Source: Mongoliibacter sp.
GTDB taxonomy: Bacteria > Bacteroidota > Bacteroidia > Cytophagales > Cyclobacteriaceae
Reading direction: 5' to 3'
NCBI RefSeq assembly: GCF_007692705.1
Contig: NZ_REBN01000141.1
Span: forward strand, 1 to 43,525
DNA: 43,525 nucleotides
Part shown: one piece after another, positions 17,887 to 26,083 of the stretch
How the letters are laid out: each line of letters begins with the position of its first letter
Numbering within the stretch: the stretch's first letter is position 1
Translations under genes and position numbers: made by a program
The notes under the pieces: model-generated
Database searches by the model: none
Seen by the model: the letters and a program-made list of their open reading frames with translations, nothing else
Told to the model about the DNA's origin: nothing

Positions 17887-19204
17887 TTTGTGTTTCGTTA
17901 AAGTTGTGAAAATTCTTTCTGGGAATCCTTACTAACAATAGAAATCCAAACCCAACCATAAAGAAAAAACCTAAAGCTAAGGATGAATTTCTCATACTTC
18001 CCGTGATTTGTTCAATTAAACCGTAAGATAAGGTTCCTAATACGATAGCTATTTTTTCTGTAACATCATAGAAACTGAAGTAAGAAGCATGATCTGTTGT
18101 GTCCTCAGGGATCAGTTTAGAATAAGTAGACCTGGAGAGAGACTGAATTCCACCCATAACCATACCGACCACAAATGCCAAAGCATAAAACTGATACTCA
18201 TTCATGACAAAATAAGCTGCTCCACATATCAATATCCAGATAAATACCATGATAACAAGCGAGTTTCTGTTTCCAAATTTTTTGGAGACATAAGCGAAAA
18301 GATAACTGCCCACAATAGCTACCAATTGGATAATCAAAATCGTGATGATTAATTTATCTCCCGGAAGTCCCAACTCCTTATCTCCAAAGCTCGCTGCTAA
18401 ATACATAACGGTCTGAACACCCATGCTGTAAAAAAGAAATGCTGCAAGAAACCGATTCATTACTGACGTATCCATTACAACAAAAAAAACTTTCTTGATT
18501 TCCTGATAGCCCTTAAATAAAAGTGCGCGTTCTACTTTCTTGTTATACGGATTGTCAGGAAGGTAACTGAAAGGGATTTGAGAAAACCCAAGCCACCATA
18601 TCCCTGTGATTAAAAAAGACCATCTGGCTGCTTCCCCACCATCAACTAATCCAAAAGACCCAGAAAATTCTATCATCAATAAATTAAGTACCAAGAGAAT
18701 AACACTGCCCACATAGCCAAGAGCAAAACCTTTTGCACTCAATAAATCATACTCTTCTTCACTGGCAATTTCAGGAAGATAAGCATTATAAAAAACAATA
18801 CTCCCAGCGTAACCAATACTTGCTAAAACGGCACATAGAATGCCATATTCCAAATTATCCCCATCAAAAAAGAATAACCCCATACAGGAAACGGAACCTA
18901 GATAGGCAAAAAACTTCATGAAAGTTAACTTTTTTCCCCCTGTATCTGCAATACCTGACAGCAAAGGTGATATCAAGGCTATTACTAAAAATGAAAAAGA
19001 AATAGAATATGAATACAAAACTGTATTGACAATTTCATATCCAAAAAATAAAGCGATATCGCCCCTATCCTCTGATTTAGTGACACTGTTAAAATAGACC
19101 GGAAATATAGTAGAAGTAATAACGAGGCTATAAACAGAATTTGCCCAATCATACATGGCCCATGCACCCTGAACCTTTTTAACTTCAGTTGTCACATTTC
19201 TCAT
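17879..19204 (-). CDS. UMF1 family MFS transporter (Atg22-like)
   Basis: A 441-residue membrane protein with 12 predicted helices. It starts with the UMF1 hallmark AWAMYDWANSVYSLVITSTIFPVYF and has ALISPLLSGIADTGGKK as the loop 2-3 signature and GGIQSLSRSTYSKLIPE in a later loop. The family is named after the yeast vacuolar effluxer Atg22, which exports amino acids; the bacterial substrate is unknown. Its start is only 13 bases from a hairpin terminator of the exb operon, leaving little room for a separate promoter, so it may be expressed by read-through. Confidence 0.93.
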   Translation of the reverse strand: MRNVTTEVKKVQGAWAMYDWANSVYSLVITSTIFPVYFNSVTKSEDRGDIALFFGYEIVNTVLYSYSISFSFLVIALISPLLSGIADTGGKKLTFMKFFAYLGSVSCMGLFFFDGDNLEYGILCAVLASIGYAGSIVFYNAYLPEIASEEEYDLLSAKGFALGYVGSVILLVLNLLMIEFSGSFGLVDGGEAARWSFLITGIWWLGFSQIPFSYLPDNPYNKKVERALLFKGYQEIKKVFFVVMDTSVMNRFLAAFLFYSMGVQTVMYLAASFGDKELGLPGDKLIITILIIQLVAIVGSYLFAYVSKKFGNRNSLVIMVFIWILICGAAYFVMNEYQFYALAFVVGMVMGGIQSLSRSTYSKLIPEDTTDHASYFSFYDVTEKIAIVLGTLSYGLIEQITGSMRNSSLALGFFFMVGFGFLLLVRIPRKNFHNFNETQNA

Positions 19205-19217
19205 CTTGCCTTAAAGT

Positions 19218-19247
19218 AAAAAAGCTATTCCATGTGGAATAGCTTTT
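19218..19247 (-). terminator. Intrinsic terminator of the exb operon
   Basis: Perfect 13-base arms AAAAGCTATTCCA (19220-19232) and TGGAATAGCTTTT (19235-19247) with a 2-base centre. On the minus strand a run of six T follows. It is placed 20 bases after the exbD stop and just before the transporter gene. Confidence 0.88.
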
Positions 19248-19268
19248 CTTTTTTATAACAGTTGATTT

Positions 19269-19730
19269 TTAGTTCTGAACTTTTCCAACTGCCGCATAAA
19301 GTAATTTTCTGGCGTCGGCCTCTCTCAATTCAAATTGAACATCAGAGATTGGACCCATTTTTACATCACGGTCAGCTTTCATAGAGATGGTTATCTGATC
19401 CCTTTCCACTTCAGATAATTGATCTTTCTCTTGATTTACCCATAAGATAATATCAGATGTGTTGATCAATACGTCATTAGCCTGAATTCTTGGTTCTGTA
19501 CCATACACTGCTACGTTTTTAGGCTTTCCAATATACAGGTAAGAAATCAAGGATTTCTTTTCCAGTTTTTGAAGCTGTGTAGCCTGTGGGATTTTTTGTT
19601 CTACCAAGATTTCTTGTTCTCTCAATACAGTGGTCACCATAAAGAAGAACAACAACATGAAGATAATATCCGGGAGTGCAGAAGTAGGGATATTTTCGGA
19701 AGTGCCTGTTTTTTTCTTAAACTTTGACAT
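19269..19730 (-). CDS. exbD: ExbD/TolR family protein (second copy)
   Basis: One N-terminal membrane helix (IPTSALPDIIFMLLFFFMVTT) preceded by a short basic cytoplasmic tail, then a periplasmic domain. The helix carries the Asp of the family (ALPDIIFMLLFF) that takes part in proton flow. With ExbB it forms the motor that energises TonB-dependent or Tol-type outer membrane processes. It is the last gene of a four-gene operon, one base after the preceding exbD. The 153-residue length is normal. Confidence 0.92.
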   Translation of the reverse strand: MSKFKKKTGTSENIPTSALPDIIFMLLFFFMVTTVLREQEILVEQKIPQATQLQKLEKKSLISYLYIGKPKNVAVYGTEPRIQANDVLINTSDIILWVNQEKDQLSEVERDQITISMKADRDVKMGPISDVQFELREADARKLLYAAVGKVQN

Positions 19731-19731
19731 A

Positions 19732-20373
19732 TTAATTTCCTCCTATTTTATCTGGTTCTGCAATTGAAATTGCCATTGGTATACCTTCTTTACCTCTGTC
19801 CTGTAACTCCTTCTCAGCTGGATTTCTACCTGTCAATGCCCTGTATTGATCAGCTGTAAGGCCAACTCGTTCAGCATAGATTTCGAAATAAGCTCTTTTG
19901 ACCTGATCCAAAACTTCCAAATACATCTCATAAGAAGTACCACGATTGGTTTTGATAGATACTACTGCTCCACCAGACATTGGGTGATCAGAAGAAGACG
20001 GGTCTCTATTAGCTTTTTCACGAAGTGAAGCTGGAAGACTATTGTACAAAGCTACTGCCTCTTCGTCAGGAGCTCCGAAGTTCAAGAGGAAAGCTTTAAC
20101 TTCCTCAGCTAGAGTGTTTGTGTTATCCATATAATCTCCTTCCACCAAAAGCTGGTCATTAGCATTGACCAATATGTTGAAGATATTTCTTTCATTCAAC
20201 AAAATCTCCGGTGGCGGTTGATTAGGATCCTGCTTTGGTGGCAGGAAATTAAGAACACCCTTATCTGAGGCAATTGTAGTGGTAACCAAGAAGAATATAA
20301 GCAACAGGAACGCGATATCCGCCATGGATCCTGCATTTACTTCCTGAGCCATTCTGCCTTTTTTCCTTGCCAT
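19732..20373 (-). CDS. exbD: ExbD/TolR family protein (first copy)
   Basis: A basic N-terminus (MARKKGRMAQEVNAGS) leads into MADIAFLLLIFFLVTTTI, with the conserved Asp in the membrane helix. The periplasmic part is longer than in the second copy (213 residues in all) and contains a 'GGAVVSIKTNRGTSYEMYLEVLDQVKRAYFE' ExbD strand-helix. Two different ExbD genes side by side are common in Bacteroidota and may give a mixed motor. It shares one base with the upstream small membrane gene. Confidence 0.92.
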   Translation of the reverse strand: MARKKGRMAQEVNAGSMADIAFLLLIFFLVTTTIASDKGVLNFLPPKQDPNQPPPEILLNERNIFNILVNANDQLLVEGDYMDNTNTLAEEVKAFLLNFGAPDEEAVALYNSLPASLREKANRDPSSSDHPMSGGAVVSIKTNRGTSYEMYLEVLDQVKRAYFEIYAERVGLTADQYRALTGRNPAEKELQDRGKEGIPMAISIAEPDKIGGN

Positions 20374-20702
20374 TACTTAATTGCTTTATTGATTTCTGTA
20401 AATACGATTCCCAACAACGCCACAAAGAATAATGCATACGTTGTTAGAAGGGCACCTCCTACAAACTGAGATAGTCCGGGAGTCAAATTAAAGGGGTCTG
20501 CAGCAAATCTTGGAATTACTTCATTGTCTGCAATAGAATACATGACAAAGAAGACAACAGCAAGAGCTACGACCGCCGCACCAGTTTTGATCAAGCTACC
20601 GGGATCCCCGATGGACTTGATTAAAGGCATCACTATCGCTAATACTGCTCCGATAATGATCAATACCTCTGCTACGTATAAAAAGATGTCTATTGAATCC
20701 AT
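20373..20702 (-). CDS. Small membrane protein of the exb operon, 109 aa
   Basis: Three hydrophobic helices (FLYVAEVLIIIGAVLAIVMPLI, AAVVALAVVFFVMYSIA, LLTTYALFFVALLGIVF) and almost no soluble part. I know no enzymatic motif. A gene of this size between exbB and the two exbD genes is a regular feature of this operon type in Bacteroidota, so a structural role in the motor complex is likely but unproven. Confidence 0.8.
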   Translation of the reverse strand: MDSIDIFLYVAEVLIIIGAVLAIVMPLIKSIGDPGSLIKTGAAVVALAVVFFVMYSIADNEVIPRFAADPFNLTPGLSQFVGGALLTTYALFFVALLGIVFTEINKAIK

Positions 20703-20760
20703 AATTAATATTTTCTTTAGTTAATTGAATAATTCTAAATGGAGCGTTCCTCCATTAAGA

Positions 20761-21594
20761 TTACTTGGTCAATTTGTGCTTAACAAGCATATCTACCAAA
20801 GTGATGGAAGCATCTTCCATATCATTAACCAAAGAGTCAATTTTCGCAACACAATAGTTGTAGAATAACTGAAGGATAATTGCTACAATCAAACCAGCTA
20901 CTGTGGTCAAAAGGGCAATTTTAATACCACCAGCCACAAGAGATGGAGAAATATCACCGGCTGCTTCAATTGCATCAAATGCACCGATCATACCAATTAC
21001 CGTACCCATGAAACCAAGCATTGGTGCAAGGGAGATAAATAGAGAGATCCACACAAGACCTTTTTCCAAACGTCCCATTTCCACAGATCCGTAAGCAATG
21101 ATTGATTTCTCTACCATTTCGATACCTTCAGTGTATCTCATCAAACCTTGAGTAAAGATTGATGCCACTGGACCTTTAGTGTTTCTTGTAACATCTTTAG
21201 CCGCTTCGATTCCACCTTGTTCAAGTGCTTCTTCGACATTGGCCAAAAGTTTTTTGGTGTTGGTAGTAGAAAGGTTCAATGTGATGATTCTTTCCAAGGC
21301 AACAGCAAGACCTAAAATCAAACAGATCAGTACTGGTGACATGAAAGTAGGATCACCTTCAATAAACTTTTCTTTGATGATTTGGTGGAAGCCTTTGTCT
21401 TCATCGATGATTTCATCATCAACAACTGCCGGAGCAGCTGGTTCTGGAGCGGGAGCAGCTTCCTCTTCTGCTTCATCTTGGTCCACAACTTCTTCAGTGG
21501 TTTCTTCTGCAGATTCATCTGCGTCCTGAGCTTTTGTAATCACCGGTGAGAATAGGAATCCGGCAAGCATGAACAAAGCGATTAACTTTTTCAT
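20761..21594 (-). CDS. exbB: MotA/TolQ/ExbB proton channel family protein
   Basis: Begins with a signal-like helix (MKKLIALFMLAGFLFSPVITKA), followed by a strikingly acidic Ala/Pro/Glu-rich stretch (about residues 22-70) expected in the periplasm. Three membrane helices follow; the family signature lies in LVWISLFISLAPMLGFMGTVIGMIGAFDAI and LLTTVAGLIVAIILQLFYNY. It forms the pentameric proton channel that works with ExbD. It is the first gene of the exbB-small membrane protein-exbD-exbD operon. Confidence 0.95.
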   Translation of the reverse strand: MKKLIALFMLAGFLFSPVITKAQDADESAEETTEEVVDQDEAEEEAAPAPEPAAPAVVDDEIIDEDKGFHQIIKEKFIEGDPTFMSPVLICLILGLAVALERIITLNLSTTNTKKLLANVEEALEQGGIEAAKDVTRNTKGPVASIFTQGLMRYTEGIEMVEKSIIAYGSVEMGRLEKGLVWISLFISLAPMLGFMGTVIGMIGAFDAIEAAGDISPSLVAGGIKIALLTTVAGLIVAIILQLFYNYCVAKIDSLVNDMEDASITLVDMLVKHKLTK

Positions 21595-22210
21595 AATGTA
21601 GTTTTTAAAGAGAATTTAAATAAAGGTTAAACGGTTTCTAAATTAATATTGAGATTTTAAAGTTATCATTTTTTCAATTCAAATTGCAAAGGAAATATTC
21701 ATATTTTTTTCAGAGCAAGTGATTATCACTTCTTTGTAGTTTCTTTTTGCAGGCTAAATTATGGATAATGAACTGCTTATAATTGACATTGAATTGTACA
21801 AACAAAATTATATGTTTGACAGATAAGCAGATACATCCAAATGAAAACTAAAATTTCCCAGTTTTAATTTGGTGGGGGAAAAACACTTATTGTTTTTTGT
21901 ACTTCAAAGATGATTTCAAACAACTCTGAACCCCAAGAATAGTAAAGATTATCCTAACCACCATGGAATTTATGTAAATCGGAGAATATGTCCTGTGATT
22001 GGAAAATAGATAAAAAGAACTGACGCTGGCGAAATTCATATTTGAAAATTATACCAACAAATTAAACTTTGCCAAAACTGAGTCTGATTTTTCAACTTAG
22101 AAGGCTAGCTCACCCAGCATTTTTGTCAGCATAATAACTACATGAAACTGCATATTTTTAATTTGGACGTGTATTTGACTTGGGATCGTACATGTTCGTA
22201 CCTTGAGACC
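21595..22210. other. Gene-free 616-base region upstream of exbB
   Basis: It must contain the exb promoter. One minus-strand TAATTTTG word (21810-21803) fits a -7 box, but it is over 200 bases from the start and has no matching TTTG at the right distance. A 20-base imperfect palindrome (22183-22202) lies just after the stop of the 601-residue gene and could be its weak terminator. I see no ORF, tRNA or compound repeat. Confidence 0.45.
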
Positions 22211-24016
22211 TTAGCTAAAACTGATGTGAAGTCCATCCGCATCTATTGTTGCCTCCAAATCTTTTTTCATTTGATCCAATTGTAGCAAGAATTGATTTTT
22301 CACGTCACCTGCTTCTTGAGAAAATTGGTTCTCCAAACTTTGGTAATATTCAATTCCACCCATAAGATTGGACTTGAATTTTTTCAGGTAGGCCTCATAT
22401 TTTTTACTAGGGTCGCTGAGATTTTTCTGAATGTCCTTTTTCAAATAATCAAAATACAATTGAAGCTCTTTAATAAAAACATGAGGCCTGTCTGCTTGGA
22501 GGTTTAACTGCACCTTGCCATAAATATGATTCACCATTTCACTTAAGCTGAAAATACCTTTAAAATAAGCCAAATTGGGTCCTGGGCAAATTGTCACTGC
22601 ATTCAGGTTTCTCCTCGGAGTGCCTCCAGCGTTCAAAATAGCTGGTGCGCTTAAGCCTTCGCATAAACAGTCTTTTTCCAATACCTCCTCTAATTCTGCC
22701 TTACTTGTATTACCAGATTTGAATTGTTTTATTTTCAGATCTTGGTATTGTCTTGAAGCTGTACAGATAGCTTTTTCAGTAAACTCTGTACTGAAGGTTA
22801 AAAACTTTTTGTAACAAGGACTCCCTGGTCTGTTCTTTTTGATCCTCGTTTTTCTTTGCTCTTCACCACTACTTGTACGAAGGTTATTGAACGGAACTCC
22901 CAAAGGAGAAGCATGACTGAGAAAATAATCCGAGTTTTTGGCCTGGATCAACCTGTCCAATGTATCCTTATCCACAGAGGTCGCTTCAGGAACAAGCAAA
23001 AAAGGACTCCCCCAACCTGTTCCGTCCAATTGGTAATAAGTCATCAAAAATTCATTTTCCTCAGAACTTCCAATCCCACCCTGATAGGTAATTTTTGGCA
23101 TCATCCCTACAGGAAGCGGGCACTTCCCTTTTGCTTCCAAAGCATGCTGGCAAGAGGAAAATAATATTTGTGAAAGGTTCGCTTTCTCCCTTTTGAACTC
23201 TTCCAAAATAGGACCTATCAGCATTCCTTCTGTAGCAAAGGCATGGCCTCCACAGTTCAATCCTGATTCTATTCTGAATTCCGAAACCCATATTCCTTTT
23301 TTAGCCAAGAACCGCCCCTGGATCAGAGCGGAACGATAGTCTGATACTTTCAGAATAATTTTCTTCTTTAATTTCCCACTGCTATCAGGAAAGAAATCAT
23401 CAAATTCCTCAATATAGCTGTAGAGGGCCGGGTTCATGCCTGCCGAAAAAACTACAGAACTTTGGAGTGAAGACAATGCAAATCCCCTTAACGCGGATAA
23501 AGCGTCTGAAAAAGTTCTCGGCATTTCATTTCCCTGCTTATCAAAGTTGATTTTATCAACTTTAGTCATGATGTTGACATCTATGTAACCTGCCTTAACC
23601 TCATTCAGTAACTCCTGCTCCAGGATAGTCTTTTCAGAAGATTCGAGAAGACCCAGGAACTTTCTAAATTTCAGGTAAAGTGGGTGCCTGGGATGAAGTA
23701 AATCGAAGTATTTGTATAAGCTGCTGCCTGGAGAGAAAGGCTGATTTTTGATTTCCCGAATTTGTTGATTTACAACATCATTCAAAAGATCTAAATATTT
23801 CCGGATCCGCTCAGCACGGTAATCATGTGTATCTGCTTCTATGGGAAGGTATGGGATATTCCTTTCTCTGGAATACAATCTCCTCATATCTTCAAGTAAA
23901 TGGTCGTCCATAATTGATACTACTGAACTGATTCCAAACTTGGCGACTTTCAAAGGGGAATCTACTGTAAAACCTAGTCCCATCACAGGGATATGAAAAG
24001 CATGAATTGAAGTCAT
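22211..24016 (-). CDS. Conserved protein of unknown function with nitronate-monooxygenase-like barrel motifs, 601 aa
   Basis: I do not recognise this by name. Its N-terminus (IPVMGLGFTVDSPLKVAKFG) and a central series GLNCGGHAFATEG ... YQGGIGSSEEN ... YQLDGTGWGSPFLLVPEA follow the order found in FMN-dependent TIM-barrel enzymes of the nitronate monooxygenase/PfaD group. There a GGH motif, a GG phosphate-binding loop and a 'GADGVQxGTRFL' segment hold the flavin. The C-terminal 200 residues add a Cys-rich part (SPCYKK, AICTAS, DCLCEG, TICPGP) and end in a helical, probably coiled tail. No signal peptide or membrane helix. Monocistronic. An oxidoreductase is the best guess; the substrate is unknown. 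Confidence 0.7.
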   Translation of the reverse strand: MTSIHAFHIPVMGLGFTVDSPLKVAKFGISSVVSIMDDHLLEDMRRLYSRERNIPYLPIEADTHDYRAERIRKYLDLLNDVVNQQIREIKNQPFSPGSSLYKYFDLLHPRHPLYLKFRKFLGLLESSEKTILEQELLNEVKAGYIDVNIMTKVDKINFDKQGNEMPRTFSDALSALRGFALSSLQSSVVFSAGMNPALYSYIEEFDDFFPDSSGKLKKKIILKVSDYRSALIQGRFLAKKGIWVSEFRIESGLNCGGHAFATEGMLIGPILEEFKREKANLSQILFSSCQHALEAKGKCPLPVGMMPKITYQGGIGSSEENEFLMTYYQLDGTGWGSPFLLVPEATSVDKDTLDRLIQAKNSDYFLSHASPLGVPFNNLRTSSGEEQRKTRIKKNRPGSPCYKKFLTFSTEFTEKAICTASRQYQDLKIKQFKSGNTSKAELEEVLEKDCLCEGLSAPAILNAGGTPRRNLNAVTICPGPNLAYFKGIFSLSEMVNHIYGKVQLNLQADRPHVFIKELQLYFDYLKKDIQKNLSDPSKKYEAYLKKFKSNLMGGIEYYQSLENQFSQEAGDVKNQFLLQLDQMKKDLEATIDADGLHISFS

Positions 24017-24051
24017 TGGGTATAAATAAATATGCGAAATTAAAATTTCCC

Positions 24052-24059
24052 CAAAGGTA
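24052..24059 (-). promoter_or_regulatory. Candidate -7 element for the 601-residue gene
   Basis: On the minus strand TACCTTTG matches TAnnTTTG exactly, 36 bases before the ATG at 24016. No TTTG stands 19-21 bases upstream, so only half of the promoter is supported. Confidence 0.42.
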
Positions 24060-24204
24060 CTTGACCGTCATTTCAATAAGGAATATAAACCGTTCAAAAA
24101 TGAATGATTTTGGTCAGGATTTAGAGGGCTAAGTTGTTAATTCTAACCTCTAGACTATTTTTGTTCGTATGTAATAACCATAAGAAAAACCCTTCAGGAA
24201 ATGA

Positions 24205-24459
24205 ATGATTAAAGCTTATGCTACCTGACCACCTTAAGCAGCAATTCCATACCGACCTCCTGTACTGGACAAGTCCCCGAGAGGGCATGAAAGGTAAGGG
24301 CCATTGGAAAAAAAATTTAAACATATGAAATCGAGCATAAGGAAAACCTCACACAATGGGATGATTATCAATCATGCGACCTGCCGGTAGGCAGGGATTC
24401 CATAACCTGTCCTGGCTTGTCAGGATGATCTCTGAAAAACAAATTAAAATCATATGAAA
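24205..24459 (+). promoter_or_regulatory. Duplicated leader block upstream of the moaA unit
   Basis: Two related blocks, 24205-24330 and 24361-24459, share in order ATGATT, ATGCnACCTG, TAnGCAG, ATTCCATA, CCTG and an A-rich stretch ending CATATGAAA or TCATATGAAA. In the second block the final ATG is the start of the 100-residue gene before moaA. In the first it opens a 21-codon ORF (24325-24390). The second block has two hairpins: CCTGCC-GGTA-GGCAGG (24380-24395) and TCCTG-CAGGA just after. It could be a cis-regulatory leader that has duplicated, or a dispersed intergenic repeat. The remaining bases 24060-24204 show nothing recognisable. Confidence 0.5.
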
Positions 24460-24756
24460 AAGGCAACTTATATAGATATACATTTTTTGGAGGTAAATCT
24501 TGAAAACCAAAAACTCCAGACTTTTATCAGTAAAATAGAAAAAGCGACTGAATTGACCTTTTTGTCGAAAACCAACAAATACTCCGATCTTTGTCAAATT
24601 GAAGATGAAGCAGTGAACCCGGAATACAGGTCTTTTTTTGATTTAAATGATCTGCATGCTTATTTTACTGCCAATAATATCAAAACCTTAGATTTTTTAA
24701 GCACAAGTCCCCTACCAACAGACAAAATTGATTTCTGGAAACAAGTTGGGAGATGA
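24454..24756 (+). CDS. Small conserved-looking protein before moaA, 100 aa
   Basis: Starts MKKATYIDIHFLEVNLEN after an A-rich leader and has a regular alpha/beta composition with no signal peptide or membrane helix. Charged and hydrophobic residues alternate as in a folded protein, and the C-terminus (LPTDKIDFWKQVGR) is followed by a proper stop. I do not recognise the family. It ends 91 bases before moaA on the same strand and lies behind the duplicated leader, so it is probably co-transcribed with moaA. A Moco-related role is inference from position only. Confidence 0.6.
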   Translation: MKKATYIDIHFLEVNLENQKLQTFISKIEKATELTFLSKTNKYSDLCQIEDEAVNPEYRSFFDLNDLHAYFTANNIKTLDFLSTSPLPTDKIDFWKQVGR

Positions 24757-24847
24757 CAAACCACTGATGTATTTTCTGTTTTTTAGGGAACGATTCAAAA
24801 AGTCTTTAACTTGTTTACTCAAATTAGATATAGCAAAATCAACTTCA

Positions 24848-25828
24848 ATGCTTCAGGACCAGTATCAAAGAGTTCACGATTACCTAAGAATCTCCCTGAC
24901 GGATAGCTGTAACTTCCGTTGCAATTACTGCATGCCGGATGAGGACATTCAAAGCATGCCCAATGCACACCTGATGCAGGCAGATGAAATTGAAATCATC
25001 GCCAAGAAATTTGTGGACTTAGGAGTAAAAAAAATCCGACTCACTGGAGGCGAACCGCTGGTCAGAAAAGAATTCCCTCAAATCATCCAAACGCTATCCA
25101 AGCTCCCTGTTGAACTCACCATCAGTAGTAACGGGGTCTTGATAGATAAACACTTAAATGCTCTGAAGGCAGCTGGCATCAAAAAAGTCAATATCAGCCT
25201 AGACACCTTGAATAGAGAAAGCTTCCGTAAACTCACCAATAGAGATCAGTTTGAAAAAGTTTGGGAAAACATAAACCTCCTCTTAGAAAACAAATTCAGG
25301 GTTAAAATCAACGTAGTAGCGCTGAACGGAATCATAGAAAAGGAAATCTTGGACTTTGTTGCATTGACAAAGGATCTTCCTCTGCATGTTCGCTTTATAG
25401 AATTTATGCCCTTTGCTGGTAATCTTTGGAACAAGGATAAGGTACTGACCGCTGCGAAAATGCTTGAAATGGTGAAAAAGGAATTTAAGGTCAGCAAACT
25501 TAAAGATGAGCCAAACGACACTGCCAAAGCCTATCAAGCAGAAGCTCACTTGGGAACTTTTGCCTTTATCACCACCATGAGTGAGCATTTTTGCGGGACT
25601 TGCAACCGCATGCGTATCACCGCAGATGGTAAAATGAAAAACTGCCTTTTTGGAAAAGATGAAATGGATATTCTCGGGGCATTGCGTGAAGGTAAAGATA
25701 TAGAGCCCCTGATCAGGCTGTCTGTTAGGAACAAACATGCTGCTCTTGGAGGACAATTTACTCAAGATTATACCAAAGCGGAGGCTGATAAAATAGAGAA
25801 TAGAAGTATGATTAAGATTGGGGGATAA
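24848..25828 (+). CDS. moaA: GTP 3',8-cyclase MoaA
   Basis: Radical SAM enzyme that converts GTP to 3',8-cyclo-GTP, the first step of Moco synthesis. The N-terminal cluster motif C21-x3-C25-x2-C28 follows YLRISLTDS. The second [4Fe-4S] site C249-x2-C252-x13-C266 is intact, and the protein ends in the conserved Gly-Gly. The frame is open back to 24728, but the extra 40 residues do not resemble MoaA, so the ATG at 24848 (MLQDQYQRVHDYL) is chosen; this gives the normal length of 326. The repeat R3 starts right after the stop. Confidence 0.96.
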   Translation: MLQDQYQRVHDYLRISLTDSCNFRCNYCMPDEDIQSMPNAHLMQADEIEIIAKKFVDLGVKKIRLTGGEPLVRKEFPQIIQTLSKLPVELTISSNGVLIDKHLNALKAAGIKKVNISLDTLNRESFRKLTNRDQFEKVWENINLLLENKFRVKINVVALNGIIEKEILDFVALTKDLPLHVRFIEFMPFAGNLWNKDKVLTAAKMLEMVKKEFKVSKLKDEPNDTAKAYQAEAHLGTFAFITTMSEHFCGTCNRMRITADGKMKNCLFGKDEMDILGALREGKDIEPLIRLSVRNKHAALGGQFTQDYTKAEADKIENRSMIKIGG

Positions 25829-25831
25829 AAA

Positions 25832-25960
25832 GGATATTAATTGATATTTGTAGATAATGGTTGATATTTTGAGACAAATTTGGTTTTGAAATATGGTGGA
25901 AATACAATTGAAATATATTGAAATAGATATAATTGATATTGATGGATATTTTGAAAAGAA
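25832..25960 (+). repeat. Intergenic compound repeat R3 (left-arm words only)
   Basis: Between moaA and moeA. GATATT-type words (GATATTAATTGATATT and relatives) at about 25836-25875 and 25935-25955 flank GAAATA-type words (GAAATATGGTGGAAATAC, TTGAAATATATTGAAATAG) at about 25888-25928. There is no GC-rich core, no TTCGCGAA word and no inverted right arm, so it is a shorter version of R2, R4 and R5. Confidence 0.7.
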
Positions 25961-26083
25961 ATTTTTATTGAAAATAAAGGAAATAGGGCACCTGATAAAA
26001 GCCAGGGTTAATTTCAACCATAATCAGCCAAAAAAGTCCCAAGCAGAATAGTTAAAAGAAGCCCATTTTATTGAAACACAAAT

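Noticed and set aside
17556-17935. Plus-strand ORFs opposite the NAD(P)HX repair gene
   Set aside because: Antisense shadows of a clearly conserved enzyme gene with all motifs intact.
24728-24847. 40-residue N-terminal extension of MoaA
   Set aside because: The extra residues are unlike MoaA and overlap the end of the preceding small gene; the ATG at 24848 gives the normal length and N-terminus.
25283-26017. 244-residue minus-strand ORF opposite moaA and R3
   Set aside because: Mostly the antisense of moaA; its N-terminal part is repeat-derived Ile/Ser/Phe low complexity. A shadow of the real gene.
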